Source: Seriola aureovittata
Taxonomy: Eukaryota; Chordata; Actinopteri; Carangiformes; Carangidae
Direction: 5' to 3'
Assembly (NCBI RefSeq): GCF_021018895.1
Contig: NC_079368.1
Coordinates: 1,116,001-1,180,000 of the forward strand
Length of the DNA: 64,000 nucleotides
Within the stretch, counting starts at the first letter, position 1. Each line of letters starts with the position of its first letter. The notes beneath the pieces were generated by a model. That model was not told the DNA's origin, ran no database searches, and worked only from the letters and a program-made list of their open reading frames with translations. Below, one piece after another: positions 46,701 through 59,720 of the stretch. The translations under genes were made by a program, and so were the position numbers.

Positions 46701-49700
46701 AACTCACAGCTCATTGAAAAAGCTGATCATAAATTCACTGCAGAAGTAATTAGTTCTCAGCTTCATCAAAGGTTTCTACCAACAAGATGCAAGACTCCAC
46801 ACCCACACAGCCAGCTTAGCACTGGTGACTGATGAAGTCCTGTCTTCATAGCAAAGCGGCAGAATTCACACACCTCAACTAAACAAAGCTGATTACTGAT
46901 GACAGACGGTTAGCTAGCTAGCTAACATGTAAATAAGACAAGCTTCTCTTTTGGCAGAAACTGGATTTCCAGCCCTGCAGCAAGATGACACATCTCACAC
47001 CAATGTTATTGCTATATTAGTAAATGTAATGTAATTATTGACTCACAGTCATTATACGTTACTCACACAATTGCTCATCACATATCTATAACGCACAACT
47101 TTTTTCACGCCCCAGAATCCAAGCGTATAGGGCACCTGAGAGCTCCAGACACTGTGACAGTGTGTCGATGATAATTTAGTTGACTCAGTTCTGGCTATAC
47201 GATGTAAACATAAGCCTGTCGACTGCAGCTACGTCAGGCCTATTCAAACAGATTTCCTTTTAGAAATGTCCAAATATAAAATACTAATTATACTGTGGCT
47301 TGGCTGAATACACGATGGTTATCATTTAAAGAGATGTGCATCCATATTGGCCAGCATACTCAGCTAATCAACATTTTAAATTCAGTATTTCATCTATAGT
47401 AAATGTCAACCCATCTTGCATTAGTCCAGAGTTGTAACTAAATTTGAATGAGAGACTAGATGATCATTGTAATTCACTCTCATGAAGTCTTTTTGTGACC
47501 AGAATGATAGTTCTGTGGGGGGGGGGGGGCTGTAAAGGCCCTGACAGACATGAATTGATAATCCTCAGGGAATATGATTGCAATGGATGGATTTTGGAAC
47601 AATTTGGACTTTTGAAATACATATATAGGTAAAATGAAAATACATTTTCAGTGTCATTTATTGATAGCCTAGTTGTATTTGGCTAAGTTATGCTGGTCAG
47701 TAATAGTGGGGGAGATAGACAAACCAATTGAACAAGTTATGACTAAAGCATGAAAGTTTCATCATATAAACTACATAGCCTACCCCAAGGTTTTATTTCA
47801 GACATGGAGGCAATTTGTATTTGACCTGTGGTGACCTTGAGAAGTCATTGACCTGAGCATTGCATTTTTCCAGTTTTTGTCCAATTTCTCCATGATAATC
47901 ATGTGCATCTTTGTTCTAATAAAGATGTTTATTTGCTACTGTGGCTGTGTAACATCATTTTGCTTGGAGCACCAGTTTCGCCAGCGGACTGCAGACCCAC
48001 CATTTCCAGGTGTTAAGGTAGCTGTAGCTTGGTAACAGCATTGACAGCTTCTGTTGTATGTTCTATGGAATTACATGACTAGCTAGCACATTAGCTAACA
48101 TTCTAATCTGAAGCTAGCATGCTAGTTTCATATCTGAAATGTCTTCATGTCTGAAAATATATTTCATGGTTTAAAGAAACAGTTTCATTCTTTAGTCATA
48201 AAATAACCCAATAACACAATAACCCTCATACACAAGCGCATCCGCTGCATTATAATACATAAAGCTCAATAAGATAAATGAGAGGAACAAACTCGCCTTT
48301 CTGTTGAACACTGAGAAGAACAAGGTTGTTCTCTATCCTCTGGCTCATAATACGATTCTGGCTCTGGTGGCTCAAACATATGATCGGCTGTATCCTACGA
48401 ATATACTAGTTGGACAAAGCCGTCATGTTTCCTTTCAGCATGACAGTGGTATTAGACAGTTGAAGGATGAGGAACCTTTCCCAAGGTTGGGTCTGGTTTC
48501 ACCGCCTTCAGAGAACACAGCAGTGGTTATTTTTTCACAAGTTTGAAGCCTAATTTTATAATACTGTATTTGGCAATTTTTTTATTCATTGAAATTTGGC
48601 TGGGGGGGGGTTTAAATTTTTCTGTGGTGTAACAAACTCAGAACACATAAGTTTTTCTGCTTTACAGGATCTTTAAAGAGAGTCTCTGCATTTCAGGGGC
48701 TACGTTCAGGACCCTCATTAACTCAGTTTAGCATATTCCTAAATGAGTTTGTCTTCAGAAAATGAATCACATGAGTCAGATAGTATTATGACGTAGAAAC
48801 ATTGAACAGAGACTGGGAGGAACAGGAGGTTAATGGGTTAGTCATTTCTACCTCCAGGTCCACCAGACCAATATCAATAGACACCAAATACATCTTTGGA
48901 GTGATATAATGATATCAGAAACAGTGCTGTACCGTAGGTGTCCTGCAGCGGCCATCCAGTCAGATTACCTGCTTACGCCGTGGTCCAGACTTTAAACCTG
49001 CTTCACATCCTGTTCCAAGCCCCACAGAGCTGGCATGTTCACCTGTGTGATGATCCAGCTGCGCTCACTTCACATTATGAAAGGTTGCGATAGTTTGTTC
49101 TGGTTTGAGGTAATGTACTGTATTAGTATGAGTGTTGGCCAGCAAGCTGTGCAAACAGAGCCGGCAGGATGTGCTGGGATTGATCTGAGGCTAAAGGTGG
49201 GGAAGTGGTGCCAATAGGCCTGGACCCCACAGAGTGGAACCAGTCAAATTTACCATTATTTGAGTTGAAACTAAGCAAAGGTTAATGGAGTTTCTGACTT
49301 TGGGAATGTAACTTTATTAATATATTTTTTGAGGTTTCAATGTGATGTAGTCATATGTATCTGTCTTTTGTGAGAGGGTGAAAAGGAAAGTGAAGTGGAC
49401 ATTTATGATGTAATATCAATATATTTGTAGAGAGAATGTAATAAACATAAAATAATGAATTAAATAAATAAATCTTTTGATAAAAATTATGCTAATATAA
49501 TATCCTAAAATGTAATACATTATATTATAAAGTAGTGTAGAATAATATGATAATCATGTGGTGATGTTATGACAGAAGAGTATGTATTATTTATATAATA
49601 TAATGATTCTAAACATTAATTAATATAATATATTATTTACATAACAATTATAATTTAACAATGTGAAGTTATGTGGTGATGGGTGTTGAGGTCAGGTCAG

Positions 49701-50000
49701 TCACTGTGAAGGTGAGCAAGACTGTGCTGTCATCCCCTTTCCATCATGTTGCATTATGGTTAAGTTAAACCTTCGTGACTACACTTTGTGTTTCTTAAGG
49801 CTCTGTCTGAAGTTTCACTCCAGTGTTTCATTTTCCTAATCTGAGGCATGAATGTTGCATGCAACTTCTCAAATGAAGGCCTTAGCTGAGGGTTTATTTA
49901 TAATGCAGCCATTAGGGATGGCTTGGAAGTCAGCTGCACTTCGTTTTTTTTCTTTTTGTACATGCTGGTGTAGAGAGGTGTAGTTTAGGTTTCATGTTAT
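46701..50000. other. Intergenic stretch, little recognised
   Basis: A G-run lies at 47517-47529. The 80-codon frame at 48304-48546 has no motif or flanking splice sites that I trust. No transposon ends were found. Confidence 0.35.
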
Positions 50001-53000
50001 GAGTTCAGCTTAGGTGGTCTTGGGTGATAGCGGGGCCGTGGGCTGAGCAGGCAGCTCGGGGAGCTTAGCTGGGAGGGAGCTGCGATCCTGCTGCCTCACC
50101 GAACAGCAAATCAAACCAGATGGGCTCATTTATGGCCAATTAGCAGTGTGCTGTGAATGGAGCAGCACTGACTCACCTAGCATTGTTGTTGTTACAGCTT
50201 TTGTCTGAGCTCAAGAGAAACCTGGTGCTGCTGCGTTTGGGGAAACTGGAGACCGGGTCCTAAGAAGTGGAGCAGTGGCAGAGTGTGATGAACGACTGAG
50301 AATCATCTGTGTGACTGAATCACGGCTCAGATTGTGGAGAGGGCTTGAAAACGACATACACCAGTAGCAGATGTGGAGTCTTGGCACCTCCAGCTTCACC
50401 ACTGTACAGGAAACACACAAAGCAGTGGTAGCAGAGCAGCTTCTCCCTGGCTCTGGGCTCCTCTCATGTGACGCCCTCGCTGCAGAGACCAGAGTGTCCT
50501 GTTACTGAGAGGCGGGATTGAGTCCTACACAGGAATGTTGCTCTTGCCCGCCCCCCTTCATCCCACCCTCACTCTCCTCTAATCGTTCCCTCCATCACTT
50601 ACTTGGCCTTTGCTTGACTCCCTCTGTGATGGTCCACTTCACTTAGCTCATAAACAATGCCCCCAGCCCCTTCCACACCTTCATATTTCTGCCTGCCTGT
50701 GAGCTCCAGCCTCTCGTTGCTTCCAAGTCATATCAGACCTTTTAACAGTAATTAGTTGAGGAACTGCAGCACAGCCAGATATTTCCCTAATTCATCCCCA
50801 TATCTGGGAGAAGGGGAAGGAAAAGTAAAGCTGTGTTGGTCGGAGCCTACTAAGATAACAACAGGCTCATCATACACATCCAAACAAAGCTGAGACTTGG
50901 TGGAAAAAGCCTTTTTGTTCTCTATATTGTTTGCAAATGGCATCACAAGATGTTAAATGAAAAGGAACAAAGACATGTCGATTGTCTGACTTCAGACTAA
51001 GGTGAATGCTGTTCAGATCAATGCAGCTACAACTGTGTAATGACTGAGGCTGCACCTAGACGCCGGACTTTACCTCTAGGCAGGGTGTTCTTTCACTGAG
51101 GAGGGAGTCATGTTCAGCACAATGCTACATCCCAAGGGGGATCAGCCACCAGTGACAGCTCAGCATCGTTTGAAAGCCTCTCAATGAAAACTCCTACCTC
51201 TAATTGTCCCTGCAATGCTTATCAAGGCTGCCAATCCCAACTAGAGCGGAAAGACAGAGCAATTTTCCCATTACAGCGGGAGCAGAAAATGGAGGAGAGA
51301 TGAGGAGAAGAGGGAGCCCAGTGTCTCCAGAGAGCAGTGCAGATGGCTTCATCTCCAAGTTCAAAAACACAGACAGGAGGGATGGAGGCAAGAGACACTG
51401 CCGCACACACATACTCACAGGCTCTGGTAAGGCACATCCTTGTGCTCAAACACACGTTCAACACAGCACAAGCCGAGACACGATTCATGCACTCTGACAA
51501 CATGAAATCAATTAGCTTTTAACCTCCTTTCTGAAGCCGGTTTCTTTCAAGGCCACGGTCGCAGAGAGGATTCTTTTCACTGAGCACCAGGATCATAGCT
51601 CTTTTAAGCTCACTGACCCCTCGCCATATCGGTTAGATAAGCCCGCTGCAGCACCGCCTGTCCTGTGCTTTGATCTCCCACAACCAGAGCAGAGACTCCG
51701 CAGACATTCACGTGTTTAGATTTCCTCTCCCAACACGGAGATTTACATTAAACTGGAAGGAAGAGATAAATTTCGTCTTCAGTCTGCGGTCGCCAGAGCA
51801 GCAGAGAGCAGCAGCAGCGCTCGGGTGGTTATGACAACAAATGGCGTCCTGATAATATCACACACAGACCAGGACTCTCACTGAGCTTTACCTGCCATGC
51901 CAGCAGTGATGAGATTAATCTGTTTACCTGCTTCCTTGAAGGAATGTTTATTCAGACACATGTGACTGTGTATACAGTTCAGAGCATGAGCGCAGGTTCA
52001 AAATGACAGAGAGTGGTTCCTGTGTGTGTGTGTGTGTTTGGAGGAAAGGTTGCTATACTAAACTCTGCCTTTATTATCAATGCAGACATCTTTAAGTGTC
52101 TGCTGTCTGGCTCCACCAGGCTTATCAGTTCCTCATTGGCTTACGCAATTATAGAAAACACACACAAAAGTGTGCAGCAGCATATACACTGGAAGCCACG
52201 CTTGTGTGCATACATACACACAGATGCAAAGAGGCATTTAGCAGCCCACTTAAATCCAAAATAGATCAACTTAACCTCCTCGAGGCAGTGGAGTGGCTGC
52301 ACAGACCATTACAGCACGAGTCTTACAGGCCCGACAGACAGCAGCAGCTCCATGCCTGTTTTATTACAAAAATCCATCATAGCTTTCACCTACCATCCCA
52401 GAGACGGCGCTCTGTTTCAGCTGCCTTATTTCTGAGGTCACGACCAGCAAAATAAGCAAACAGAACAAAAGATGGGGCCAGAGATTGGTGCAGGGCTGTT
52501 GGCCTGATCTCCTATCTAGCAGCACCTCTGCTAACCTCCACTGCCAATAGAAAAGTTCAGTTCAACAGCAGATACAGTCAGAGACACACGACTGCTCCAA
52601 CGTCCAACTGTCAGGTTTCTCCTCCACGCCAGACAAACCAGTAAGAGACCACCACATCTACCAGGCTTCCCTCTGTCTGTCCGTCCATTTGCCCCACCAC
52701 CACCACAGATACACACACCCATGGCCTCCTATTGTAGTGGCTGTGCAGGTGTGTGGGTGCTGATAAGAAGTGTAGGTGCCCTGTGGTTCACAGAGGTGAG
52801 GCCATGTTGGGCGAGCTGTGCCCTCGGCCCTGCGCTGGCATTTCCAATCGGGGAGGGGGGGTTTCTACCGAGAAGGGGCAGGAGCGACGGCGCTTATCGA
52901 GCCGGGGACTGAGCACCAGGCACCCAGCAGAGCCACAGGGACTGGAACTCCTAGCCTGCATCCCAGCATCTCACCCATTGTTGTCTGGCAGCAGAGCCCT

Positions 53001-53120
53001 GCGTGACTCTGGGAAACCACAGTCCACCACTGTCCCCCTCCCTACCCCCCACCCTGTCTGATTCAGTGTTGTACACCTCTCACCCTGCTCTGCAATGATA
53101 TCTCTCTCTGAAATGCCAAA
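50001..53120. other. Repeat-free intergenic or intronic region
   Basis: This stretch is unusually free of transposons and AT-rich repeats. Bases 50040-50210 (ATTTATGGCCAATTAGCAGT near 50129) and 51200-51330 look like candidate conserved non-coding sequence. The short overlapping frames at 51200-51522 and 52531-53061 lie on both strands and lack motifs. Confidence 0.35.

Positions 53121-53161
<41 letters not shown>
53121..53161. repeat. (AC)n microsatellite
   Basis: An AC run of about 20 units. Confidence 0.95.
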
Positions 53162-53162
<1 letters not shown>

Positions 53163-55229
53163 CACACACTGACATTTCAGCTACACTTCCTCTGATCACC
53201 ATACTCCTCTGCTCACAGCTGGATCTTCACATCTGTACAGACTGCTGAGTGGTTGGAGGTTGTAGGTAGAGTTAAGTTAAAACAACGAGGACATATTAAA
53301 ATGCCTGTGGCACTTGAGCCTTTATCAGTGTTTGTGAATACGTGGTTCTTCAGTCTCATATAAGGTGTGTTAATATTAGATAGAGTGAAATGAACATACA
53401 GATGTAAATGAACTAGTTCACGTTTTTTTTAAATATTCTCTTTCAACAGAAGCTCCTTGTACCATCCATCACCAGCCTCAAATCATTGCCACTCGCAAAC
53501 TAAATGAATTATTGAACACCACTGAAGAATCACAGACATGAGTTACATTTAAAATCTGTATATAAATATAATCTGTCTGAGTCTTCACTTGTTCATAAAA
53601 CTGCTTCAAATGCTCAAACAAGCTGTAGCTTCAGCAGCAGCATCTGTAGCGTCTGTACCAGCACCAGCCATGCTGCGCCGTGTCTATGGAGACGTCACGC
53701 GGCGTGCTGTAAAACTGTCGTAAAACATGAGCGAGAGTGAACGCCACTCACTTTAATCATTTGTAAACTGACTCGTTCAGTTCACAAAAAATATGAACGT
53801 GTTCAATGAGCGCTGCTCACATGCACAACACTGGTCTCAGTCCTCCCACCAGTTTCCTTATTGCTGCTCAGAATCTTTGAGCCTTTTCCATTAAATCAAA
53901 CCGTTCAACCACCTGCTGTTAAACTCATGGACGTGTTACTGACTGAACTGAAGCTCCTTTCAAAGGTCAGGAACCTGAGCTGCTACAAGCTACTGTCAGA
54001 AATTAATAACGCAAAGAAGAATTCCTTCAGAGTGACTCATGTTGCTGTTGTTGATATTTCAGTTCCACTAAAACGATGAATTCGCTGCTGCTGAAGCTCG
54101 TTGCATGAGTGCTCATATTTTCAGTTGACCTCAAGCTTCCAAACGGATGTGCTGACTTACACTTGGTAACTGTAACAGTCAAAGGCGATCACAACTGCTC
54201 CACGCTGTCTGCTGAGTCCCCTCATCACCTGTCTATTTTCAGCCTATACACTATCACACACATTTGTTATATAATGAAACACGTTTCTAAATGTGATTTC
54301 CTGCCTGGCAATCATTAAACACCAGTGGGTGTCAGCTTACTAACTGGTCCCCAGTTGACAAAAATGGTGTTAAGCTATGAAATTCACTGTAAACTTGAAA
54401 GCTGTTATTCCTTCATTAACATGCGAACAGACAGAGTTACCGTGTAAACACAACAAACAATCATCTCAGGGTCAGGGTTATGGTTTTAGACTGACAAGGA
54501 CATCTGTGATATGTAATCAAGACGCTCATCATTAATCCATATCTAATACCTACATCTTATATTTTTTTGTCCTGCTACAGTTTTCTGATTGTGCAGCCAG
54601 TGTAGCTTTGGGGGTGTCTGCAGCCCCATGCCGAGTCCAAATTCAACGTGGCAGCACAAACCCCACCTGCTCCCCCGGTTCAGAGGCCTCAATTAGGGAA
54701 GAAGGCTGGGATGTTGTGAGTTAACTTTAATGGGCAATAAGGGGATAGTGACTTTAAAGCCTGGCCCTCTAGTAGAAAGCAGTCAGGGTTGAGGAACTCA
54801 CGTGGTGGGAACTCGAGACAAAACAACCGACTCCTTTAGAAAACAGATGTGTTTAGAGAAGCTTTCTGCCTGTAACTGTGTGGTCACTGTGTTTGCTGTG
54901 TATTAGTAACGATCTCCATGTTCTAGATGCATCTGGTCCAGAGGCTGAGATAACTGTCTGACATGGTCTGTTGAATGAAACGTTAGCTTTAGGAGATGGA
55001 AGCTTTTCACTGGATAGAGACAGTAACTGATGAGGTTTCATCACTGTGGTGGATAAAAGACAGATTCTGTCTGACCTTTACAGAAATAAATTTAACATAC
55101 AACTTTCTTTCCAAGAGTGAAATGCATGCATCTAACTTGCATTTCATTAGTTTAAAACAAAAAAAAAAGTTAAAATGGGAATAAATAATCTTTTAGAGCC
55201 ACGTTTTGTAATGTGCTGTTTATTTCAAT
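53162..55229. other. Intergenic; possible hAT-like remnant at 53400-53850
   Basis: Bases 53400-53850 end GCTCACATGCACAACACTG, which read inverted starts CAGTGTTGTG like a hAT terminus. They also contain ATGAACTAGTTCACG and TGAACGTGTTCAATGAGCG words. The other terminus and target duplication are not clear. Bases 54600-54780 are repeat-free and GC-richer, with nothing recognised. Confidence 0.3.
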
Positions 55230-55851
55230 TAATATGAAATATATGTACATATATGTCATTTCCATATATGAAGTATATATATATAATAATAATATTAATA
55301 GTTTATTTGTATAGCACTTTTCAATACAAATAACAAAGTGCTTCACATGAATCAAATACAAACATCAAAACAAACCAAAGCTAATTCGCATTTTCCTAAA
55401 AGTGTGTCTCAAGAAGCGAGATAAAAGGGGGAACTGACTCTGCAAGTCTGATCTCCTCTGGTAGCTCATTGCAAAGTTTAGGGGCCCTGACGGCAAAGGC
55501 CCTGTCTCCTTTGGTTTTCAACCTGGACCTTGGAATGGCCAGCAGTGAACAATCAGAACATCTCAGACTGCGTCCTGACTCATAAGGGGATAAAAGTTCA
55601 GAAATATAAGGAGGGGCCAGCCCAAGTCTAAAATAAACAGGCAGCCAGTGAAGGGATGCACGGACCGGAGTGATGTGGGCACATTTTTTGGACCGGGTTA
55701 GTAGCAGCATTCTGAACTGGATTGATTTTTGACTGAGACAGGTGTAACGACAGTTGCAGTATATGTACATATGAAGTAAAAACATATACTGTATGTACAC
55801 ATATGTGTTATGTATGTATCCCAAAGCCTGTCAACATATGCTGATATTACA

Positions 55852-55896
<45 letters not shown>

Positions 55897-56192
55897 CTAT
55901 ATCAATACAAAATACAGAATGTTTGAAGAAAAATATACATAACATATATATATGTATATATATGAATTGTTAATAAAGATGATCACAACATTTATGTAAT
56001 ATAAAAACTCATCATATATATTAATATATGTAAACATTTGTTATAGGTATTTCATATGTGTTATAAACATATCTTCATATATGCAGAGGATGCAGACCTA
56101 TATATGGGATAATATATCCCCTTATAGGTGACATATATGGCAACATCCCTCTTGATATAGGGACATATATGTTATATATTATATTTCTGTGT
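55230..56192. mobile_element. AT-rich MITE-like element, copy split by a LINE
   Basis: Bases 55230-55275 and 55745-56192 carry the family's ATATATG-rich body, CCCAAAGCCTGTCAACATAT, and the terminal repeat TATATTATATTTCTGTGTG. The LINE fragment at 55276-55744 separates the two parts. A pure TA run lies at 55853-55890. Confidence 0.6.
55276..55744 (-). pseudogene. L2-like LINE C-terminal fragment and 3' tail
   Basis: The minus frame reads LTRSKKCAHITPVRASLHWL, then GLAPPYISELLSPYESGRSL, and later KGDRAFAVRAPKLCNELPEE. This is the standard polymerase C-terminus of fish L2-type elements, with an internal deletion of the usual 'kiLLLvyKaLNG' part (the frame runs FRL directly into GLAPPY). It ends with a 3' tail reading AGTGCTATACAAATAAACT and ATTATTAT. 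It is 5'-truncated. Confidence 0.8.
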
Positions 56193-56771
56193 GGTTTATT
56201 GTCTCGTTTATTGTTTACTGACCTGAGGACTCTGTGGACTATAAGGAACATCTATCTATCGTTTATCTATCTGTGCACTGTGCAGTGTCTCCGGCTACAG
56301 TGAAGGGTGGTTGCATGACGTACAGTAACTCCCTCTAAAACCACACATTGTTTTTTTTTCTATTTTCTTTTGTGGACTGATTCAACAAATCAGACACAGC
56401 ATGGTTATTATTATATTCTAATTATTATCATGAATGTTGTCTGTAGGTATATTCCAGCCTCTCGCAGGTGATGTGATTCTGTCCGTCAGCCAGACTGAAA
56501 CATCTCAGCTGGATTGTTTTGAACACAGGATGAACTTTGTTGAGCCTCTGTTTATCATCAGGTAACATTTTAATATTTCCTTCCTTTGTCTTAGTCCCAT
56601 CAGCCTCAGCTGTGTGGTGGTTCTGTTCAAGTGTTAGCATGCTAACGCACTAAACTGAGACGGTTAGCATGTTAAACATTATACCTGGTTAAATATCTGT
56701 TATGACGAGACTCTCTCCCTTATTCCCTCTGTTCTCCTCCCTTGTGTGATTGTTTTTGTTTTCCTCTCTGA

Positions 56772-56773
<2 letters not shown>
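56193..56773. other. Intergenic stretch, nothing recognised
   Basis: No supported feature. Confidence 0.4.
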
Positions 56774-56833
<60 letters not shown>

Positions 56834-56860
56834 GTGTGTGCGTGTGTTCGTGTGTGTGTG
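56774..56860. repeat. (GT)n microsatellite
   Basis: A long GT run with scattered CG interruptions near its right end. Confidence 0.95.
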
Positions 56861-58129
56861 GGACTGGGCGTGGCTATCAGGTTCCTTCTCTCTCCGATTC
56901 ACCTGAACACCTGCATCTCATCAGCTCATCACCTCTATAAGCTGCTGCTGTATTTGAACCTGGGCTCATCCCTGCAGATCATTCAGTCAGTGATGTCGTA
57001 GCAACACCGCGACCCGCCTCTGCTCGTTTTGATCCTTCTGCTCATCTGTTTGATCTTAACGTGTGTTCACCTGTGAATAAGTCGCTACAGTTAGCTGCCT
57101 CGTTCCCTGGGCCTCGTTTGGATCGTTTCACCGCCTGACTCTGCTAGATCCATCTGCTCATCTTCAAACATATTCAGTTAGCTAGTCCCTTGCCAACTGT
57201 CTCTTGTATGTCTTCTGCATTTTGGACCCTAAATTGACTTCTTATAACAATATCAGCATGTTAGCATCTCCATTAGCAGCATGTTAGCATGTTGGTTTTG
57301 CTGGAATTTAGCACAAAAAGCATCACTGTTGTCTATTTACAGCCTCTTGTCTCCTCCGCTTCCAGTCTTAAAGCTAAGCTAGGCAAAAGCTAGGCTAACC
57401 CCATCCTGACTCCAACATACACACATGAGATTACTGTTTAACAGTTTCTTTATCCTAATCTTAGTTTTGGTGAACCATACAATAAGTGATGAGATTATAA
57501 AAATGTATGTTACTTTGCTTTTTCATCTAAAACATATTATATTTACTGGATTTTTCCAAACAGATTGGGATTAAGTGAATTCACCCTCAAGCTCAAACAG
57601 GCTGTTCTGACGTTAAGTGATAACAGGAACATCCAACATGCCCATCAGCTGTTTGTGCATGTTCCCTTCAGCAAGACACTGAACCCCCCCCCTTCTGCTT
57701 TTGTTGTCCATGATTACAAGTTCAGCCTCTCTCACCAGTGAACACTCAACCCGACTCCACAGATGGGACGTTTTTCTGGCCTCTATGTCTCACTCACACG
57801 GACTTCCTTCAAGATAAAAATAGTCTGACATAAGGGGAATGATATATGATCTCAGTCATTCATCTAAATTGGACAAATGAGGCCCAAACGTCTGAGCTGT
57901 GAAAGACCGCCCCTATAGGACTGAATGAATGGGCCAGTGTGTGGGAGGATGTGGGTGTGTGTGTGTGGGAGCACATGCATTTGCACACATTTTCATGTGT
58001 TGGGATCTATTTATTTTAATGTGAAAAAGCCTGTCTGTATAAACCCCTGACAGTTTATGCATGAATACAAATACACATTTCTTCCATGACCTTCCATCGC
58101 ATAAGCAGGAGTATCTGTGTTTTCAGTGT
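56861..58129. other. Intergenic stretch, little recognised
   Basis: GTTCCCTTCAGCAAGACACT followed by GAACCCCCC near 57661-57690 resembles a short fish retroposon body. There are no ends or coding sequence. Confidence 0.35.

Positions 58130-58175
<46 letters not shown>
58130..58175. repeat. (GT)n microsatellite
   Basis: A GT run with one TTT interruption. Confidence 0.95.
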
Positions 58176-58176
<1 letters not shown>

Positions 58177-58925
58177 GCGCGCAGCTCTTTGTATGTGAGA
58201 GCAGGAGAGCAAGAGGCAGCATTGTTGCATCTGCTCCTCATTAAAGGGCGCTAATGAACGCACGTGTGTTCCACCTGGTTTGGTGGAGTGGGGGGTTGAT
58301 GAGGGCCTGGCCTTTCCCAGCTCTCCTATCGTAAAAACTGTCTCAAGACAAGCAGGGGAGCTCAATCCCCAGACGCTCATCTGACAACAGTTTGGCGGTT
58401 CCTCCTCTAATGATGAAGGTGATGCTCAGCGGCCGCACTGCTGTGACTCTTCGTGGAAACAAATGTGATTCCCATTATGGAGGAGAACCTCAGAAGAGTC
58501 AGGGGGAATAACACTTTCTATCAGGCCTTTACTGGTACATGAGCAGTGGAGCACTGATACTGGTGTATGGGGCCGTTTACAATGTGCTCAGATGAGTTCA
58601 TGGTCCTCAGTAAAACTGAGGCTCAGCAGACATCTGCTAAAGATCATTTCAAGTGACTGGCAGCAATAATAAGCCATGCTACATCTTATTGGAGTCTGAT
58701 GGTTGAAGCTTCTGATTTTTCATACAAATTAGAAAAGAAATCACATTGTCTCTCCTCCCTCTTGTGGTTTCCAGCGATGTCGATGGTGTTTGTTTCATTT
58801 GCTTTGGGATTTCAATTGTCTCTGAAATTTCTGCCTCCACCACAAAACAATAAGGTTTGTTGTTCTCACGCTGTCGACAATGAGTTCTGTGAAATATCTG
58901 GGAGCAACTGGCACACTTGATACGT
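58176..58925. other. Candidate conserved non-coding stretch
   Basis: Bases 58180-58500 are GC-balanced and repeat-free with no open frame. Words include CTCATTAAAGGGCGCTAATG and CCTCTAATGATGAAGG. They look enhancer-like but are untested. Confidence 0.3.
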
Positions 58926-59400
58926 CCACACGACCACGTTTTCATTTTAAAACGACGTTTTCAAAAGAAAACAATCTCCGTCCAGACAAACACACCTGAA
59001 AACACATACATAGCCTACCTGAGCAATCTCGTACACTGAGCATGTTTGAGCCGCTGTAAACAGGAAGCAGATTGTCTACTCTGCAGTTGATTAGTTGTAA
59101 AAAACACTGTGAGCAAGGAACAGCAAACACAGCTGCAGTGTTAAAATACAGAATTTAACTCCTCAACAGCTGCTAGAAAAGACAAGGTCAGTATCACTGT
59201 AATTCATTATCATGTTGTATTCACCACTGGTAGTCCAGGCTGATGATAGCCAATCAGGAGAGACCGTTTCCAAAGGTCTCAATTTCTGTCCAGCCACACA
59301 ACCCCAGAGTTTTCAAAATAAAACGGTTCCAGCATAGCTTCCAAAAGTCTCTGTTTTCTCCAGTCTCCAGTCGTGTGGACGGGAGGAGGAAACGCAGCAG
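58926..59400. mobile_element. Possible MITE with 'CGTGTGGACG' ends
   Basis: CGTCCACACGACCACGTTTT near 58924 and, inverted, CAGTCGTGTGGACGGG near 59370 are mirrored. AAAACGACGTTTTC and TTTTCAAAATAAAACGG are shared inner words. The boundaries are uncertain. Confidence 0.4.
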
Positions 59401-59439
59401 AAGCATGTTCACCATATGTATTCTGCAGAAACTAAATCT

Positions 59440-59720
59440 CAGTCCAGTTTACAGTCAGTACCCTCCATCCAACCCTGCAGGATTTGGTTTCTCTGAGTGT
59501 TTTACCTGAAATCTGCTTTATTTTCATTGGGTCACTCAGAAAACAGTCAGCCAATCAGAAGAGAGGTTCAGAGCCTCCCCTCTTCTGATTGGCTCACCAA
59601 CCTGTTGTTACTAGAGCTCCAGACAGAAGCCTGAGAGAGGAGATGTAAAACTACACTGAGATGGCTTTTGGTTCTTAAACCAACAAATATATCTTCTTAT
59701 AGATCAACACCTCCTTTAAT
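59440..59720 (+). repeat. Dispersed repeat with CCAAT hairpin, copy 3
   Basis: It matches 46290-46700. Here the central hairpin is perfect: AGCCAATCAGAAGAG at about 59540 and its exact reverse complement CTCTTCTGATTGGCT at about 59580. Confidence 0.65.

Noticed and set aside
48304..48546. 80-codon frame with protein-like composition
   Set aside because: No acceptable splice sites, motif or second exon was found, so it is left as non-coding.
56720..57001. Frames of poly VC or HT on both strands
   Set aside because: Translation of a GT microsatellite.
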